Below, piece by piece: positions 32,321-41,790 of a stretch of 64,000 nt of DNA. The translations under genes and the position numbers were made by a program. Origin of the DNA: Agaribacter marinus (GTDB taxonomy: Bacteria; Pseudomonadota; Gammaproteobacteria; Enterobacterales; Alteromonadaceae); contig NZ_BSOT01000009.1 in assembly GCF_030160655.1 (NCBI RefSeq), positions 1-64,000 on the forward strand, read 5' to 3'. Position 1 is the stretch's first letter, and every line of letters begins with the position of its first letter. The notes below the pieces were generated by a model. The model was not told the DNA's origin and ran no database searches. It saw only the letters and a list, made by a program, of their open reading frames with translations.

Positions 32321-33307
32321 ATGTTGATCAGTTGGAAAGACTACTTAACGCGCAAATTCATGAAGCCACCTGTGGGTACGGTGGTTGGTTTAGCATTTAC
32401 TGCTGAACAGGTTTTGTGCTCTGTCCTGCGTCAAAAAGATGGAAACGTCTTTTGGGAAGTCGACGCCAGTTTTTCTCATCATTCTTGGACGAAATCGTTA
32501 GCTGATTTTGTTAAACAACATAAGCTCCAAGGCGCGCCTTGCTATTTTGCACTTACTGCACATTGGTACAAAATGCACAATATCGATCGGCCAGATGTTG
32601 CCGATGCGGAAGTCTTCAATGCCATAAAGTGGCCCCTTCAAGAATTAACCAGCCAATCTGCTGACTTGATTTATGACTATGCCGATTTACCTGCAAATGT
32701 AGGTGGGCAGAAAAAGTTACTCGTTGTTGCACTCGCTAGGCAAGAGGTGGAGAAGTTAAGTCGAGCAATATTTGATGCCGAATTAGAGTTGGCCTCTGTC
32801 TCTATTGAAGAGTTTGCCACCGTTGAATTAACACCATTGCGTCAAGACGCCATTATTACACTTGTGCAAGAACATGGAGAAGAAGTCGTACTAAATATTG
32901 TTAAAAATCGAACCTTGTATTTTAGTCGTCGTTTAAAAGGTTTTGAGAACATTGGTACTTTCTCCGAAGTGGAATTAGACATGGGCATCATTGACTCTTT
33001 GTGTGTGCAAATTCAGCGTTCAATGGACTATTTTGAAAGCCAATTGCGTCAGGCACCTGTCAAAGAGTTACTACTAAAATTAGATACTCAGTTTACGGAC
33101 TTTGTGTCGCAAAAAATCTCAACTGCAATGGGCATACCTTGTCGCAGTTTTACGCCAAATATTGAATGTGGTGATAAGTTAAATTTCAAGATGGCAAGCT
33201 TTAGTTGTCTAGGTGCTAGTTATTCGCATTTTGTAAAACAACAGAGCGAAACTGCTGATATAGCGCCAAAAAGGCATGCGGAGGAGCAACGTGAAGTATC
33301 GCATTAA
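32321..33307 (+). CDS. mshI: MSHA pilus biogenesis protein MshI (PilM-like)
   Basis: From the ATG at 32321, with AGAGGTG nine bases upstream, the product has 328 residues; an ATG nine codons earlier has no usable ribosome binding site. The protein is a cytoplasmic actin-like PilM relative: GTVVGLAFTAEQVLCSVLRQ, VVALARQEVEKLSRAI and MDYFESQLRQAPVKELLLKL. Together with the PilN-like, MshJ and MshK products it forms the inner-membrane alignment complex linking motor and secretin. It starts the long plus-strand msh operon and overlaps the next gene by 17 bases. In many relatives mshH/csrD lies directly upstream; here it does not. Confidence 0.88.
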   Translation: MLISWKDYLTRKFMKPPVGTVVGLAFTAEQVLCSVLRQKDGNVFWEVDASFSHHSWTKSLADFVKQHKLQGAPCYFALTAHWYKMHNIDRPDVADAEVFNAIKWPLQELTSQSADLIYDYADLPANVGGQKKLLVVALARQEVEKLSRAIFDAELELASVSIEEFATVELTPLRQDAIITLVQEHGEEVVLNIVKNRTLYFSRRLKGFENIGTFSEVELDMGIIDSLCVQIQRSMDYFESQLRQAPVKELLLKLDTQFTDFVSQKISTAMGIPCRSFTPNIECGDKLNFKMASFSCLGASYSHFVKQQSETADIAPKRHAEEQREVSH

Positions 33308-33950
33308 CCTCTATCACGAAGCATTTAAGCCCAAGTTTGATGTATTTGCATTTGGACATTTGGTGTTGCTATCGAGTGTTGCGTTTGGGCTTGCGATACT
33401 AATTTATGGCTGGACGGCATATGCGATTTCAAAAAGCCAAACGGATTTACTAGCAGTTAATAAGGCCACAGATGCGGCAGAAGCGCAAATAGTTGAGTTT
33501 ACGCAAGCGATTCAATTGAAAGCTGGAGATCCCCGACTTGCAGCAAAATTGACAAGGGTTACTGATACCGTAAATGCACAAAATGAATTGCTGGTGAGCT
33601 TACAACAGTTATCCACCCAGCATAATAATCGGTTTTCTTCAGTCTTAGATGCTTTTTCTGTGGCGGCAACAGATGAACTTTGGTTAACGTCATTTTCTCT
33701 TTCGGGTAAAGATGTATTAATCCACGGCCAACTATCAGCGCCCAGTGCATTGCCGCTATGGGTAGGAAAGTTAGCTGAAACTGGGACGTTTAGAGGTCAA
33801 AATTTCCAAGATGCAGTGCTTGAGCGTAGCGACGACGTGCTCTCTTTTTCGCTGACTAATATCGTGTCAAACGCGGAATTTACCCAAGGAGCAAATAGGC
33901 GAGTTAGTGAAAATAATATAGCGATGAGGCAGGCGAATGATACAGAGTGA
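33291..33950 (+). CDS. PilN-domain protein of the MSHA locus
   Basis: A GTG at 33291 with GGAGGAG just upstream gives 219 residues beginning KYRINLYHEAFKPK, the typical NLLP/NLY-type cytoplasmic tail that binds PilM/MshI. One membrane helix follows at about 20-45 (LVLLSSVAFGLAILIYGWTAY), then a periplasmic coiled coil and a ferredoxin-like domain (WLTSFSLSGKDVLIHGQLSA). It would form the inner-membrane part of the alignment complex with MshJ. Literature names differ (sometimes a second MshI), so I leave the symbol empty. It overlaps mshI at its start and mshJ at its end. Confidence 0.85.
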   Translation: MKYRINLYHEAFKPKFDVFAFGHLVLLSSVAFGLAILIYGWTAYAISKSQTDLLAVNKATDAAEAQIVEFTQAIQLKAGDPRLAAKLTRVTDTVNAQNELLVSLQQLSTQHNNRFSSVLDAFSVAATDELWLTSFSLSGKDVLIHGQLSAPSALPLWVGKLAETGTFRGQNFQDAVLERSDDVLSFSLTNIVSNAEFTQGANRRVSENNIAMRQANDTE

Positions 33951-34602
33951 TGACAACGTATCATGGATGCAACGAATTCGTGTTGCATACACTGGTTTAG
34001 CAAACAGAGAAAAACGCTTAGTATTCATTGCGATACCGTCATTGATTCTATTTTTGGCGCTTATGTGGTTTGTTGAACCACAGTTTAAAACCTTGGCGAA
34101 GGTTGAACGTCAAATAGTCTATAAGGAAGAACAGCTTTCTCGAATTAATGCAACGCAAGCAGAGCTGGTCGCAGAGTTAAAAATTGATCCAGATGAAAAA
34201 ACTAAAAAACGTATTGCTAGTCTACAAGGACGGTTGACTGCACTAGAAGAAAAATTCAAGCTTGAGCTTGGACAGTTGATTTCTCCTCAAGCAATGCCAC
34301 TGCTTTTGCAGCAACTATTTCACAATGCCACATCATTGACCTTGTTAAAAATGGAGTCAATTCCACCCACTCAGTTGTTTGCAGAGCTAACGTCAAATCA
34401 AACACTTTTTGAGCATGGTATTCGCTTGTCATTCGAGGGTGAGTACTTTGCGACTAGAGATTTTCTCAAAAATGCCGAAAACCTAGGGTGGAAGCTCTAT
34501 TGGCGGAAGTTGGACTATCGTGTTGATGAGCATCCAATAGCGGCCACGGAAGTGGAGTTATTTACCTTGAGTACTGAAGAGGCGTTCATCGGTGTTAATT
34601 AG
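33937..34602 (+). CDS. mshJ: MSHA pilus biogenesis protein MshJ (PilO-like)
   Basis: 221 residues: a short cytoplasmic start, one membrane helix (LVFIAIPSLILFLALMWF at about 28-45), a coiled-coil (IVYKEEQLSRINATQAELVAE and RLTALEEKFKLEL) and a small periplasmic domain with FEGEYFATRDFLKNAENLGWK. This is the PilO/GspM design. It pairs with the PilN-like product in the periplasmic collar below the secretin. Its start overlaps the previous gene by 14 bases and its end overlaps mshK by 11, so translation is coupled. Confidence 0.88.
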   Translation: MIQSDDNVSWMQRIRVAYTGLANREKRLVFIAIPSLILFLALMWFVEPQFKTLAKVERQIVYKEEQLSRINATQAELVAELKIDPDEKTKKRIASLQGRLTALEEKFKLELGQLISPQAMPLLLQQLFHNATSLTLLKMESIPPTQLFAELTSNQTLFEHGIRLSFEGEYFATRDFLKNAENLGWKLYWRKLDYRVDEHPIAATEVELFTLSTEEAFIGVN

Positions 34603-34969
34603 TAAAAAACGTGCGTCATTGACATGCCTTTTGTTGCTTCTAGCGGCGAGTGTTTGCGCAAAACAAGAAAAAGATCCGACAAAACCGCCAGCTGCAGCTT
34701 TAGCGCAACTTATTGGTACAAATACGCTTAACAAAGACATTGTGTTGAGTGCAATTTTTACTCGGGGACAACAACGATATGCCGTTATTAATAAACGCAT
34801 TATGCGTATCGGTGATGATATTTTAGGTAAACAGATAGTGAGCATTGACGCACAGAGCATAAAGCTGCGAAATATGACTGGTAGCGATACCGAAAATGAC
34901 GACATGGTTTTTACCCTTCATGAACAAACTAAAACCTCAGGGAACATGGGTAAGCAGGGGATTAAATGA
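34592..34969 (+). CDS. mshK: MSHA pilus biogenesis protein MshK (PilP-like)
   Basis: 125 residues starting at a GTG that overlaps the end of mshJ. A signal or anchor helix (LTCLLLLLAASVCA) ends at residue 23. The mature part begins with the DPTKPP phrase found in PilP/MshK proteins and holds a short beta domain (LSAIFTRGQQRYAVINKRIM, then IGDDILGKQIVSI) that docks on the secretin MshL. It overlaps mshL by four bases (ATGA). The cysteine C23 sits close to a lipobox pattern (AASVC), so it may be a lipoprotein. Confidence 0.85.
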   Translation: MLISKKRASLTCLLLLLAASVCAKQEKDPTKPPAAALAQLIGTNTLNKDIVLSAIFTRGQQRYAVINKRIMRIGDDILGKQIVSIDAQSIKLRNMTGSDTENDDMVFTLHEQTKTSGNMGKQGIK

Positions 34970-36642
34970 AAGTGAATACGCGTCATCATTTCGTTATCTC
35001 CGCTATTCTAACGGGAATTCTAGCGGGGTGTAACGCTACCGAACAAAGCCACGTTGAAAAAGCGCTTGCGCATGACTTGAGTCACATTGAACAACGAGAA
35101 GAAAAGGATACTAGGTTAAAAGCGTTGCCACGTTCAGTTGCTAGCACCTTGTTGTCTGAAAACGTAACAAATAGAACGGCACTTATTGAAGAAGAAAAAT
35201 ATGATATCGACGCAAACGAGGTCGATGCGGCAAGTTTCTTTTCTGGCTTAGTTCAGAACACGCCGTTTTCTGTGGCTCTTCATCCGCAGGTGACTGGCAC
35301 AATTACGTTGTCTTTAAAGCAAATCGGCCTTGACGATATTTTTTCAATTTTGACTGATCTCTATGGCTACCACATTGAAAAAGTGGGCAGTGTTTATCGA
35401 GTGTTTCCCGCGGGTTTAAGGACCGAGACATTTTCTGTCAATTACCTAATGATGCAGCGTGACGGGCAAACGCAAACCAGTATCGTATCGGGTGGAATCA
35501 CGCAATTTAGCGGTAACAACAATAACCGTGGCCAGAATGGCAATTTTTCGCAGCGTAACAATAATCGCAACAATTTTAATCAAAACAATGGCAATAACAA
35601 TTCGGGTACCTTAAATGGCGCAAGCAACGGCACGTCAATTAGCACGCGCAGTGAGTCCAATTTTTGGCAGAACCTACAAACATCACTGACGACAATGTTA
35701 GGTGAGGGAGACGGTAAGTCTGTATTCGTATCGCCTCAAGCCGGTTTAGTTACGGTGCGCGCTTTCCCCGAAGAAATTAATACTATTAAACGTTTCTTAG
35801 ATATTTCTGAACAAAACCTGACCCGACAAGTGATAATTGAAGCGCGTATTTTAGAAGTAGTATTGAACGACGAATATCAGCAAGGTATTAACTGGCAACA
35901 GATTGTGGGCAACATTGGTGCCACTGATATCACCTTTTCGTCCGCGGCGGCGGTACTTGGTAACAGCTTAAGCGCGTCTTTAGGTGGTGTGACTAGCCTA
36001 AATTTTGCGAATCAAGACTTTATCGGGGTATTAGATTTACTTGAAACACAAGGTAATGTGCAGGTTCTTTCTAGTCCTCGCGTGACTGCAGTTAACAACC
36101 AAAAAGCCGTAATCAAAGTGGGAGATGACGAATATTTTGTCACGGAAGTATCGAGCCAAAATACCATTACACCTACTGCCACATCTATTATTCCTAACAT
36201 TGAGTTAACGCCATTTTTCTCTGGTATTGCGCTTGATGTTACGCCTCAAATAGATGACAAGGGCAGCATACTATTGCATATCCACCCGTCAGTAATAGAA
36301 ACCGAAGAACAAGAAAAAGTGGTTACTTTAAATAAAGAGCAGATTGTGTTGCCGTTGGCCCAAAGTACCATTCGAGAGTCTGACACCATAATACGTGCGG
36401 ATTCGGGTGAAATAGTGGTAATTGGCGGTCTAATGCAGTCTATCGTGAGTCTGGAAGAATCAAAAACACCGGTATTGGGCGATATTCCAGTGCTGGGCAA
36501 TTTGTTTAAAAACAAACGTGAAAAAGAAATTAAAAAAGAGTTGGTCATATTGCTAAAACCCACTGTGGTTGAGAGTGGTACCTGGCAGCGTGAATTAGAA
36601 AAAAGTCGTACGCAAATGGCCGACTGGCTCTATGTGGAGTAA
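34966..36642 (+). CDS. mshL: MSHA secretin MshL
   Basis: 558 residues forming the outer-membrane gate for the pilus. The signal peptide ends in a lipobox LAGC (C22), so it is a lipoprotein secretin. A secretin N domain (about 80-150) precedes an Asn/Gln/Gly-rich linker at about 182-224, and the secretin domain fills the C-terminus, with QVIIEARILEVVLNDEYQQG, VLSSPRVTAVNNQKAVIKVG and ADSGEIVVIGGLMQ. The final part (ELVILLKPTVVESGTWQ) is the usual end. It follows mshK by overlap and mshM begins three bases after its stop. Confidence 0.93.
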   Translation: MKVNTRHHFVISAILTGILAGCNATEQSHVEKALAHDLSHIEQREEKDTRLKALPRSVASTLLSENVTNRTALIEEEKYDIDANEVDAASFFSGLVQNTPFSVALHPQVTGTITLSLKQIGLDDIFSILTDLYGYHIEKVGSVYRVFPAGLRTETFSVNYLMMQRDGQTQTSIVSGGITQFSGNNNNRGQNGNFSQRNNNRNNFNQNNGNNNSGTLNGASNGTSISTRSESNFWQNLQTSLTTMLGEGDGKSVFVSPQAGLVTVRAFPEEINTIKRFLDISEQNLTRQVIIEARILEVVLNDEYQQGINWQQIVGNIGATDITFSSAAAVLGNSLSASLGGVTSLNFANQDFIGVLDLLETQGNVQVLSSPRVTAVNNQKAVIKVGDDEYFVTEVSSQNTITPTATSIIPNIELTPFFSGIALDVTPQIDDKGSILLHIHPSVIETEEQEKVVTLNKEQIVLPLAQSTIRESDTIIRADSGEIVVIGGLMQSIVSLEESKTPVLGDIPVLGNLFKNKREKEIKKELVILLKPTVVESGTWQRELEKSRTQMADWLYVE

Positions 36643-36645
36643 TGT

Positions 36646-37614
36646 ATGTATTTATACCATTTCGGCATTAATCAATTACCTTTTACACTCACGCCTAATA
36701 CACAGTTTTTTTTCGGACTACCAAGTCATAACGAAGCAATCAATGTATTAACAACGGCACTGTTTTCTGGTGAAGGCTTTATTAAAGTAACAGGTGAGGT
36801 GGGCACCGGTAAAACGTTGATTTGCCGAAAGTTACTGAATGAACTGAGTGACGGTTATGTTGCAGCCTATATTCCCAATCCCTATTTATCTCCGGCTGAA
36901 TTGAGAAAGTCAGTGGCGGCAGAGTTGAATGTTGAGTTGTCTGAAGGCAGTGACCAGCAAGAGTTTACGCAAAAAATTCAACAGCGCTTAGTCGAGATTC
37001 GTCAGAACAATCAATCTGCGGTCTTGATCATCGATGAAGCGCAGGCCTTGCCAGACGAAAGTATTGAAGCACTGCGCTTAATGACTAATTTAGAAACAGA
37101 ATCAAACAAGTTGCTGCAAGTCGTTTTGTTTGGACAGCCAGAACTCAATGATAAAATTGCTAAACCTGAGTTACGCCAGTTAAAGCAAAGGATTACCTTT
37201 TCTTATCAATTGTCACAAATGGACGTTGATCAAATACAACAATATGTAAAACATCGTATGAGTGTGGCTGGGAACAATTCTAACAAGCTATTTAGCCGCG
37301 GTGTGTGCCGCAGATTGTTTAAAGCGACCTTAGGTACGCCGCGTCTAGTAAATGTTATATGTCACAAGGCGTTAATGTTGGCTTATGGCGAAGGTAAACA
37401 ACGCATTTCTAAACGGCATATCAAACTTGCTGCAAAAGACACTGAAGCTGCGTTTGCCGTGCCTCGCGCAACATGGTTTTCGTGGGCATTTCCGTTGACG
37501 GCGCTAGCGATCGTGGCTGTATCCGTGTTTTCGATTGCATTTGAAGGACAGTTATTAGACAGCATTGGGCCTTATGAACACGTCATTAGCCTTGTGGCGG
37601 AGTGGCGTAGATGA
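36646..37614 (+). CDS. mshM: MSHA biogenesis ATPase MshM (ExeA-like)
   Basis: 322 residues. It starts YLYHFGINQLPFTLTPN, the phrase of ExeA/GspA-type ATPases. Walker A is GEVGTGKT at 50-57, Walker B AVLIIDEAQAL at about 125-135, and the sensor region is QVVLFGQPELNDK. A membrane helix near 279-298 anchors the C-terminus. GspA relatives help the secretin cross peptidoglycan, and MshM probably helps MshL in the same way. The gene overlaps mshN by four bases. All catalytic residues are present. Confidence 0.92.
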   Translation: MYLYHFGINQLPFTLTPNTQFFFGLPSHNEAINVLTTALFSGEGFIKVTGEVGTGKTLICRKLLNELSDGYVAAYIPNPYLSPAELRKSVAAELNVELSEGSDQQEFTQKIQQRLVEIRQNNQSAVLIIDEAQALPDESIEALRLMTNLETESNKLLQVVLFGQPELNDKIAKPELRQLKQRITFSYQLSQMDVDQIQQYVKHRMSVAGNNSNKLFSRGVCRRLFKATLGTPRLVNVICHKALMLAYGEGKQRISKRHIKLAAKDTEAAFAVPRATWFSWAFPLTALAIVAVSVFSIAFEGQLLDSIGPYEHVISLVAEWRR

Positions 37615-38657
37615 GTGTTGTTAACAAAATGCTCAAAGATTTAGAGGGGCGGCAGCAAGCACAACACGTCAGTGCTGATTACGTGCCGCCAAATACCGGT
37701 AGAACAAAGCAACTGTTATTGAGTGTGGTTATTGTAGGATTGGCCGCAAGCACGCTGACACTAGGTATTCAACAATTCACTGCAAATTCTCATGAGCCTA
37801 ATCAGCCTGAATTTAAAGCTGATGAACCCGCATATGAGCCGAAGCAAGGGGACTTACTAGCAAGTGAGGCCTCGTCTGATGCTGAAACGCAGGAAAAAAT
37901 CAAACTAGTGACCTCAGACGAGGTTGATACAGGGCAAAATACGCGACAAACAACAAATCATACAGGTCATCAAATAGTTGCTGAACATACAAGTTCCTTG
38001 AGTGAGGAAGAGATTCCGTCAAATACTACACCCGACACGTCGCTTGAAAATACACTGGAAATTAAAGCCAGTAGTGGCATTAGTCATAGAGTCTCAGAAA
38101 TGCGAGCTCGGGCACATATGGCCTTGGAAAATAGGCAGTCGCAAAAAGCGATATCTATTTTGGCGTCACTAACATCACTAGACAAAAAAGATGTGCAAGC
38201 GCGCAAGCAATTGGCCTCCCTCTTATTTGCAGAAAATCAAATTGCGCAAGCCTTCAATACACTCCAAGTGGGGTTAACTGACTTTCCAGAAGACAGCAGC
38301 ATGCGCCTAATGCAAGCAAGAATTGCCTTTAAACAAGGTGATAAGCGCTTAGCGATGAATATTTTAAGAGCACATCCAGACAAGAGTATCGCCAGTGCTG
38401 ACTTTATGAGTTTTAGAGCAGCATTAGCTGAAAAGAACGGAGAATATAAACAGGCCTATAGCGACTATTCGATTTTGGTTAACCGAGAGCCACAAAATGC
38501 AAAGTGGTGGCTTGGATTGGCAGTGAGCCAAGATAAATTATTGATGCAAGATGAAGCGGTGAGTTCTTACATGCAAGTAAGAGAACTAAATCAACTACCC
38601 CATCAAGTGCATAGTTTTGTTGAGGAACGCTTACAACTGCTTACGAGACGTTCTTAA
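37611..38657 (+). CDS. mshN: MSHA biogenesis protein MshN (TPR)
   Basis: 348 residues. A short cytoplasmic start (SVVNKMLKDLEGRQQ, the typical GspB/MshN opening) leads to a membrane helix at about 38-58 (LLSVVIVGLAASTLTLGI), then an acidic, low-complexity periplasmic spacer, and tetratricopeptide repeats from about 165 (RARAHMALENRQSQKAISIL onward). It probably works with MshM as the GspB-like partner and scaffolds assembly in the periplasm. The start overlaps mshM and the stop shares one base with the mshE start. Confidence 0.9.
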   Translation: MSVVNKMLKDLEGRQQAQHVSADYVPPNTGRTKQLLLSVVIVGLAASTLTLGIQQFTANSHEPNQPEFKADEPAYEPKQGDLLASEASSDAETQEKIKLVTSDEVDTGQNTRQTTNHTGHQIVAEHTSSLSEEEIPSNTTPDTSLENTLEIKASSGISHRVSEMRARAHMALENRQSQKAISILASLTSLDKKDVQARKQLASLLFAENQIAQAFNTLQVGLTDFPEDSSMRLMQARIAFKQGDKRLAMNILRAHPDKSIASADFMSFRAALAEKNGEYKQAYSDYSILVNREPQNAKWWLGLAVSQDKLLMQDEAVSSYMQVRELNQLPHQVHSFVEERLQLLTRRS

Positions 38658-40519
38658 TGAATCAACGAATTAAGTTACGCCTCGGGGATTTATTGGTTCA
38701 AAATGCCCTCATCAGTGACGAACAACTGCAACAAGCCTTAGCTGAACAGCGACAGTCTGGCCGAAAACTCGGTGCTACCTTAATTGCCATGAAGCTTGTG
38801 ACTGAGCCGCAATTATTAGGGTTATTGTCTCAACACCTTAAAGTCCCACTCATCGATCTAGATAATCATCATGTAAATCCGAATGCAGTAAGGCTGTTGC
38901 CCGAAATTCAAGCACGACGGTATCGCGCCTTGGTGATTGAAGATAAGGGAGACAAATTATTGGTTGGGATGAGTGACCCTGCCGACATTAATGCTCTGGA
39001 TGAACTTAGCGCGAAATTGGCAAAACCTATAGACGTAGCGGTTGTAAGCGAAACGCAATTGTTTTCAGCGTACGAAAATTTCTACCGGAAAACAGAAGAA
39101 ATCGCCTCTTTCGCGCAAGAGTTGGCGGACGAATATGAGGATGATGTTGAGTTTCAGCTAGATACAGGTGTGGCTGATGAACAAGAAAATGTGGTGGCTA
39201 AGCTACTGCAATCAATTTTTGAAGACGCCGTATTAGCTAAAGCCTCAGATATACATATTGAGCCCGACGAAAAACAACTCAGAATTCGCCAACGGGTTGA
39301 TGGAGTATTGCAAGAGAATATCATTCCTGAGGGCAATATCGCGGCGGCCTTGGTGCTGCGACTAAAGCTCATGTCGGGCATGGATATTTCTGAAAAGCGC
39401 CTGCCTCAAGACGGCAGAACGCGTATTACTGTTAAGAATCATCCGATTGATGTGCGTGTGTCTACTATGCCCGTGCACGGCGGTGAATCGGTAGTTATGC
39501 GGTTGCTTGATCAATCACAGGGGATCTTGTCTTTGGAACAAACGGGTATGCCTGCTGACATGATCAAACGTTTCAGGGCATTGTTGCATCGTCCACATGG
39601 CATGATTTTAGTTACCGGACCAACAGGCTCAGGAAAAACAACTACGCTCTACGGTTCACTAAATGAGCTTAACAAGCCAGAAAATAAAATTATTACGGTA
39701 GAAGACCCAATAGAATATCGGCTGCCGCGAGTAAACCAAGTACAGGTGAATCATAAGATTGACCTAACCTTCGCAAATGTGTTGCGTACTACGCTACGAC
39801 AAGACCCAGACATCTTAATGGTCGGTGAGATGCGTGACAAAGAGACGGTACAAATTGGTTTACGCGGCGCGTTAACAGGGCATTTGGTATTGTCGACGTT
39901 ACACACCAATGATGCCGTTAGTAGCGCTATTCGTCTCATCGATATGGGCGCCCCTAGTTACCTAGTTGCCAGTTCGCTAAAAGGGGTTGTGGCACAGCGT
40001 TTAGTCCGAAAAGTCTGTGATAGTTGCATTTCGGATGTGCAACCTACTGATGAGCATAAAATTTGGCTTGCACATATAGAACCTGAGCTCAGCAATTATT
40101 CGTTTAAACAAGGGAAAGGGTGTCAACGATGCAATTTTACTGGGTATCGAGGGCGTATTGGCGTATTCGAACTTCTCGAATTTACCGAGCCATTAATGAA
40201 TGCGTTAAAAAGTAATGATACTAGCGACTTTAATATTGCAGCTCAACACTCACCTAACTACAAACCGCTTTCTCATGCCGCTTTAGATTATGCTAAAGCT
40301 GGGTTAACTAGTCTGGATGAAGTGCTTAAGTTGGTCGAAATGGTGTCTGATGGTAAAGATGAATTAGATGCCGATAGTACGGATAAAATTGACGAAAAAG
40401 ATACAGGCAGCCAGCAGGAATTAGAAAGCCGCGCTGGGCTACCAACAGACCAAGCTGTAAAACCCAAGAGCCCGCCCTCCAAACCAACGGGTGGTTTAAG
40501 CCTTGAGGATATAGATTAA
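38657..40519 (+). CDS. mshE: MSHA extension ATPase MshE with c-di-GMP-binding N domain
   Basis: 620 residues, about 45 more than MshE of Vibrio. The first 65 residues hold two tandem MshEN motifs, starting RLGDLLVQNAL (R8) and KLGATLIAMKL (K37), which bind c-di-GMP in this family. The PilB/GspE motor follows with Walker A GPTGSGKTT (321-329), the Asp box near VEDPIEYR, Walker B ILMVGEMRD (386-394) and the tetracysteine zinc site C454/C457/C489/C492. The last 55 residues form an acidic and then Pro/Lys-rich tail that I do not expect from the family. It powers pilus extension at the inner membrane, in an overlapping gene chain with mshN and mshG. Confidence 0.94.
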   Translation: MNQRIKLRLGDLLVQNALISDEQLQQALAEQRQSGRKLGATLIAMKLVTEPQLLGLLSQHLKVPLIDLDNHHVNPNAVRLLPEIQARRYRALVIEDKGDKLLVGMSDPADINALDELSAKLAKPIDVAVVSETQLFSAYENFYRKTEEIASFAQELADEYEDDVEFQLDTGVADEQENVVAKLLQSIFEDAVLAKASDIHIEPDEKQLRIRQRVDGVLQENIIPEGNIAAALVLRLKLMSGMDISEKRLPQDGRTRITVKNHPIDVRVSTMPVHGGESVVMRLLDQSQGILSLEQTGMPADMIKRFRALLHRPHGMILVTGPTGSGKTTTLYGSLNELNKPENKIITVEDPIEYRLPRVNQVQVNHKIDLTFANVLRTTLRQDPDILMVGEMRDKETVQIGLRGALTGHLVLSTLHTNDAVSSAIRLIDMGAPSYLVASSLKGVVAQRLVRKVCDSCISDVQPTDEHKIWLAHIEPELSNYSFKQGKGCQRCNFTGYRGRIGVFELLEFTEPLMNALKSNDTSDFNIAAQHSPNYKPLSHAALDYAKAGLTSLDEVLKLVEMVSDGKDELDADSTDKIDEKDTGSQQELESRAGLPTDQAVKPKSPPSKPTGGLSLEDID

Positions 40520-41748
40520 TGCAAGCGTTTTTCTATGTGGGTCGCAATAAACAGGGAGATGAGGTCAAAGGTAAAATTGAAGCGTCTGATGAGGGGGCTG
40601 CCGTGAAACTTTTGCGTGCTCAACATATAACGCCGATTGATATCGGCACTAAGACGCAGAAAAAAGCCGCGGTAACTAGCGGTACTAAAAATGCAGACGT
40701 TAATTTTTTAACGCCATCAGTCAAACTGGGTGATTTGATTATATTTTGCCGACAAATGTACTCGCTGACTAAATCTGGTATCCCAATCATTCGCTCAGTC
40801 GCAGGACTTGCGACAACGAAGTCTTTACGTTTGCAGCATGCGCTTAAAGACGTCGTTGAACATTTAGAAAAAGGACGCAATTTATCATCAGCCTTATCGC
40901 AGCACCCAAAGATATTCGGTCAGTTATTTGTCAGTATTGTGCATGTCGGGGAGAACACCGGGCAGCTAGACAGTGCTTTTCTGCAATTAGCTTTATATTT
41001 GGAGCGTGAACAAGAAACACGAAAGCAAATTAAGTCGGCTACGCGTTATCCGAGCTTCGTTATTATGGCATTGGCCGCGGCATTTATTGTTATGAATATA
41101 TTTGTCATTCCGGTATTTGCCAATATGTTTACTAAGTTTAATTCAGAACTGCCACTCATGACGCAGATCTTATTAGGCACGTCAGATTTCATCTTGAATC
41201 AGTGGTATATCCTAGCATCCATTTTATTGGTATGTATTTTTATAACAAAGCAATACATAAATACCCAAAACGGCAGAATTAACTGGGATCATTGGAAGAT
41301 CCAAGCACCTGTTGTCGGTGACATCGTTGAGCGCTCACTTTTGGGACGTTTTGCGCGGAGTTTTTCAATGATGCTGCGCTCTGGGGTTCCCTTGACAAGC
41401 GCATTAAGTCTAGTAGCTGACGCGATGGACAACGCATACATGGGAGACCGGATACTCCTTATGCGCCGCAGTATTGAAAAAGGCGAAAGCTTAAGCCGAG
41501 TCGCTAAATCGAGTGGTTTGTTTACTCCGCTTGTGTTGCAGATGATAGCGGTGGGTGAAGAAACCGGCCGAGTTGAAGAGTTACTTGCGGAAGTGGCGGA
41601 TTTTTACGAACGCGAAGTTGAATATGATATTAAAACCCTTACGTCTAAAATTGAACCCATTCTTATTTCTGTTGTGGCTGTCATGGTTTTAATTTTAGCA
41701 CTAGGTATTTTTACGCCAATGTGGGACATGATGGGTGCAATCCGCTAA
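40519..41748 (+). CDS. mshG: MSHA inner-membrane platform protein MshG
   Basis: 409 residues of the GspF/PilC family. Two repeats of the T2SSF helical domain are visible, one starting FCRQMYSLTKSGIPIIRSVA at about 75 and the other LGRFARSFSMMLRSGVPLTS at about 275. Membrane helices lie at about 172-197 (FVIMALAAAFIVMNIFVIPVF), 222-245 and 378-402. The N-terminal strand part (FYVGRNKQGDEVKGKIEASD) is normal. It binds the motor MshE and turns its movement into pilin insertion. Its ATG overlaps the stop of mshE by one base. Confidence 0.94.
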   Translation: MQAFFYVGRNKQGDEVKGKIEASDEGAAVKLLRAQHITPIDIGTKTQKKAAVTSGTKNADVNFLTPSVKLGDLIIFCRQMYSLTKSGIPIIRSVAGLATTKSLRLQHALKDVVEHLEKGRNLSSALSQHPKIFGQLFVSIVHVGENTGQLDSAFLQLALYLEREQETRKQIKSATRYPSFVIMALAAAFIVMNIFVIPVFANMFTKFNSELPLMTQILLGTSDFILNQWYILASILLVCIFITKQYINTQNGRINWDHWKIQAPVVGDIVERSLLGRFARSFSMMLRSGVPLTSALSLVADAMDNAYMGDRILLMRRSIEKGESLSRVAKSSGLFTPLVLQMIAVGEETGRVEELLAEVADFYEREVEYDIKTLTSKIEPILISVVAVMVLILALGIFTPMWDMMGAIR

Positions 41749-41790
41749 GTCGTTTGCGATTCAATATTTTTCTGACTGCCAGCGTTTATC

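Noticed and set aside
35509-35640. Asn-codon repeats in mshL considered as a DNA tandem repeat
   Set aside because: The bases vary and no exact repeat unit is kept; the signal is at protein level only.
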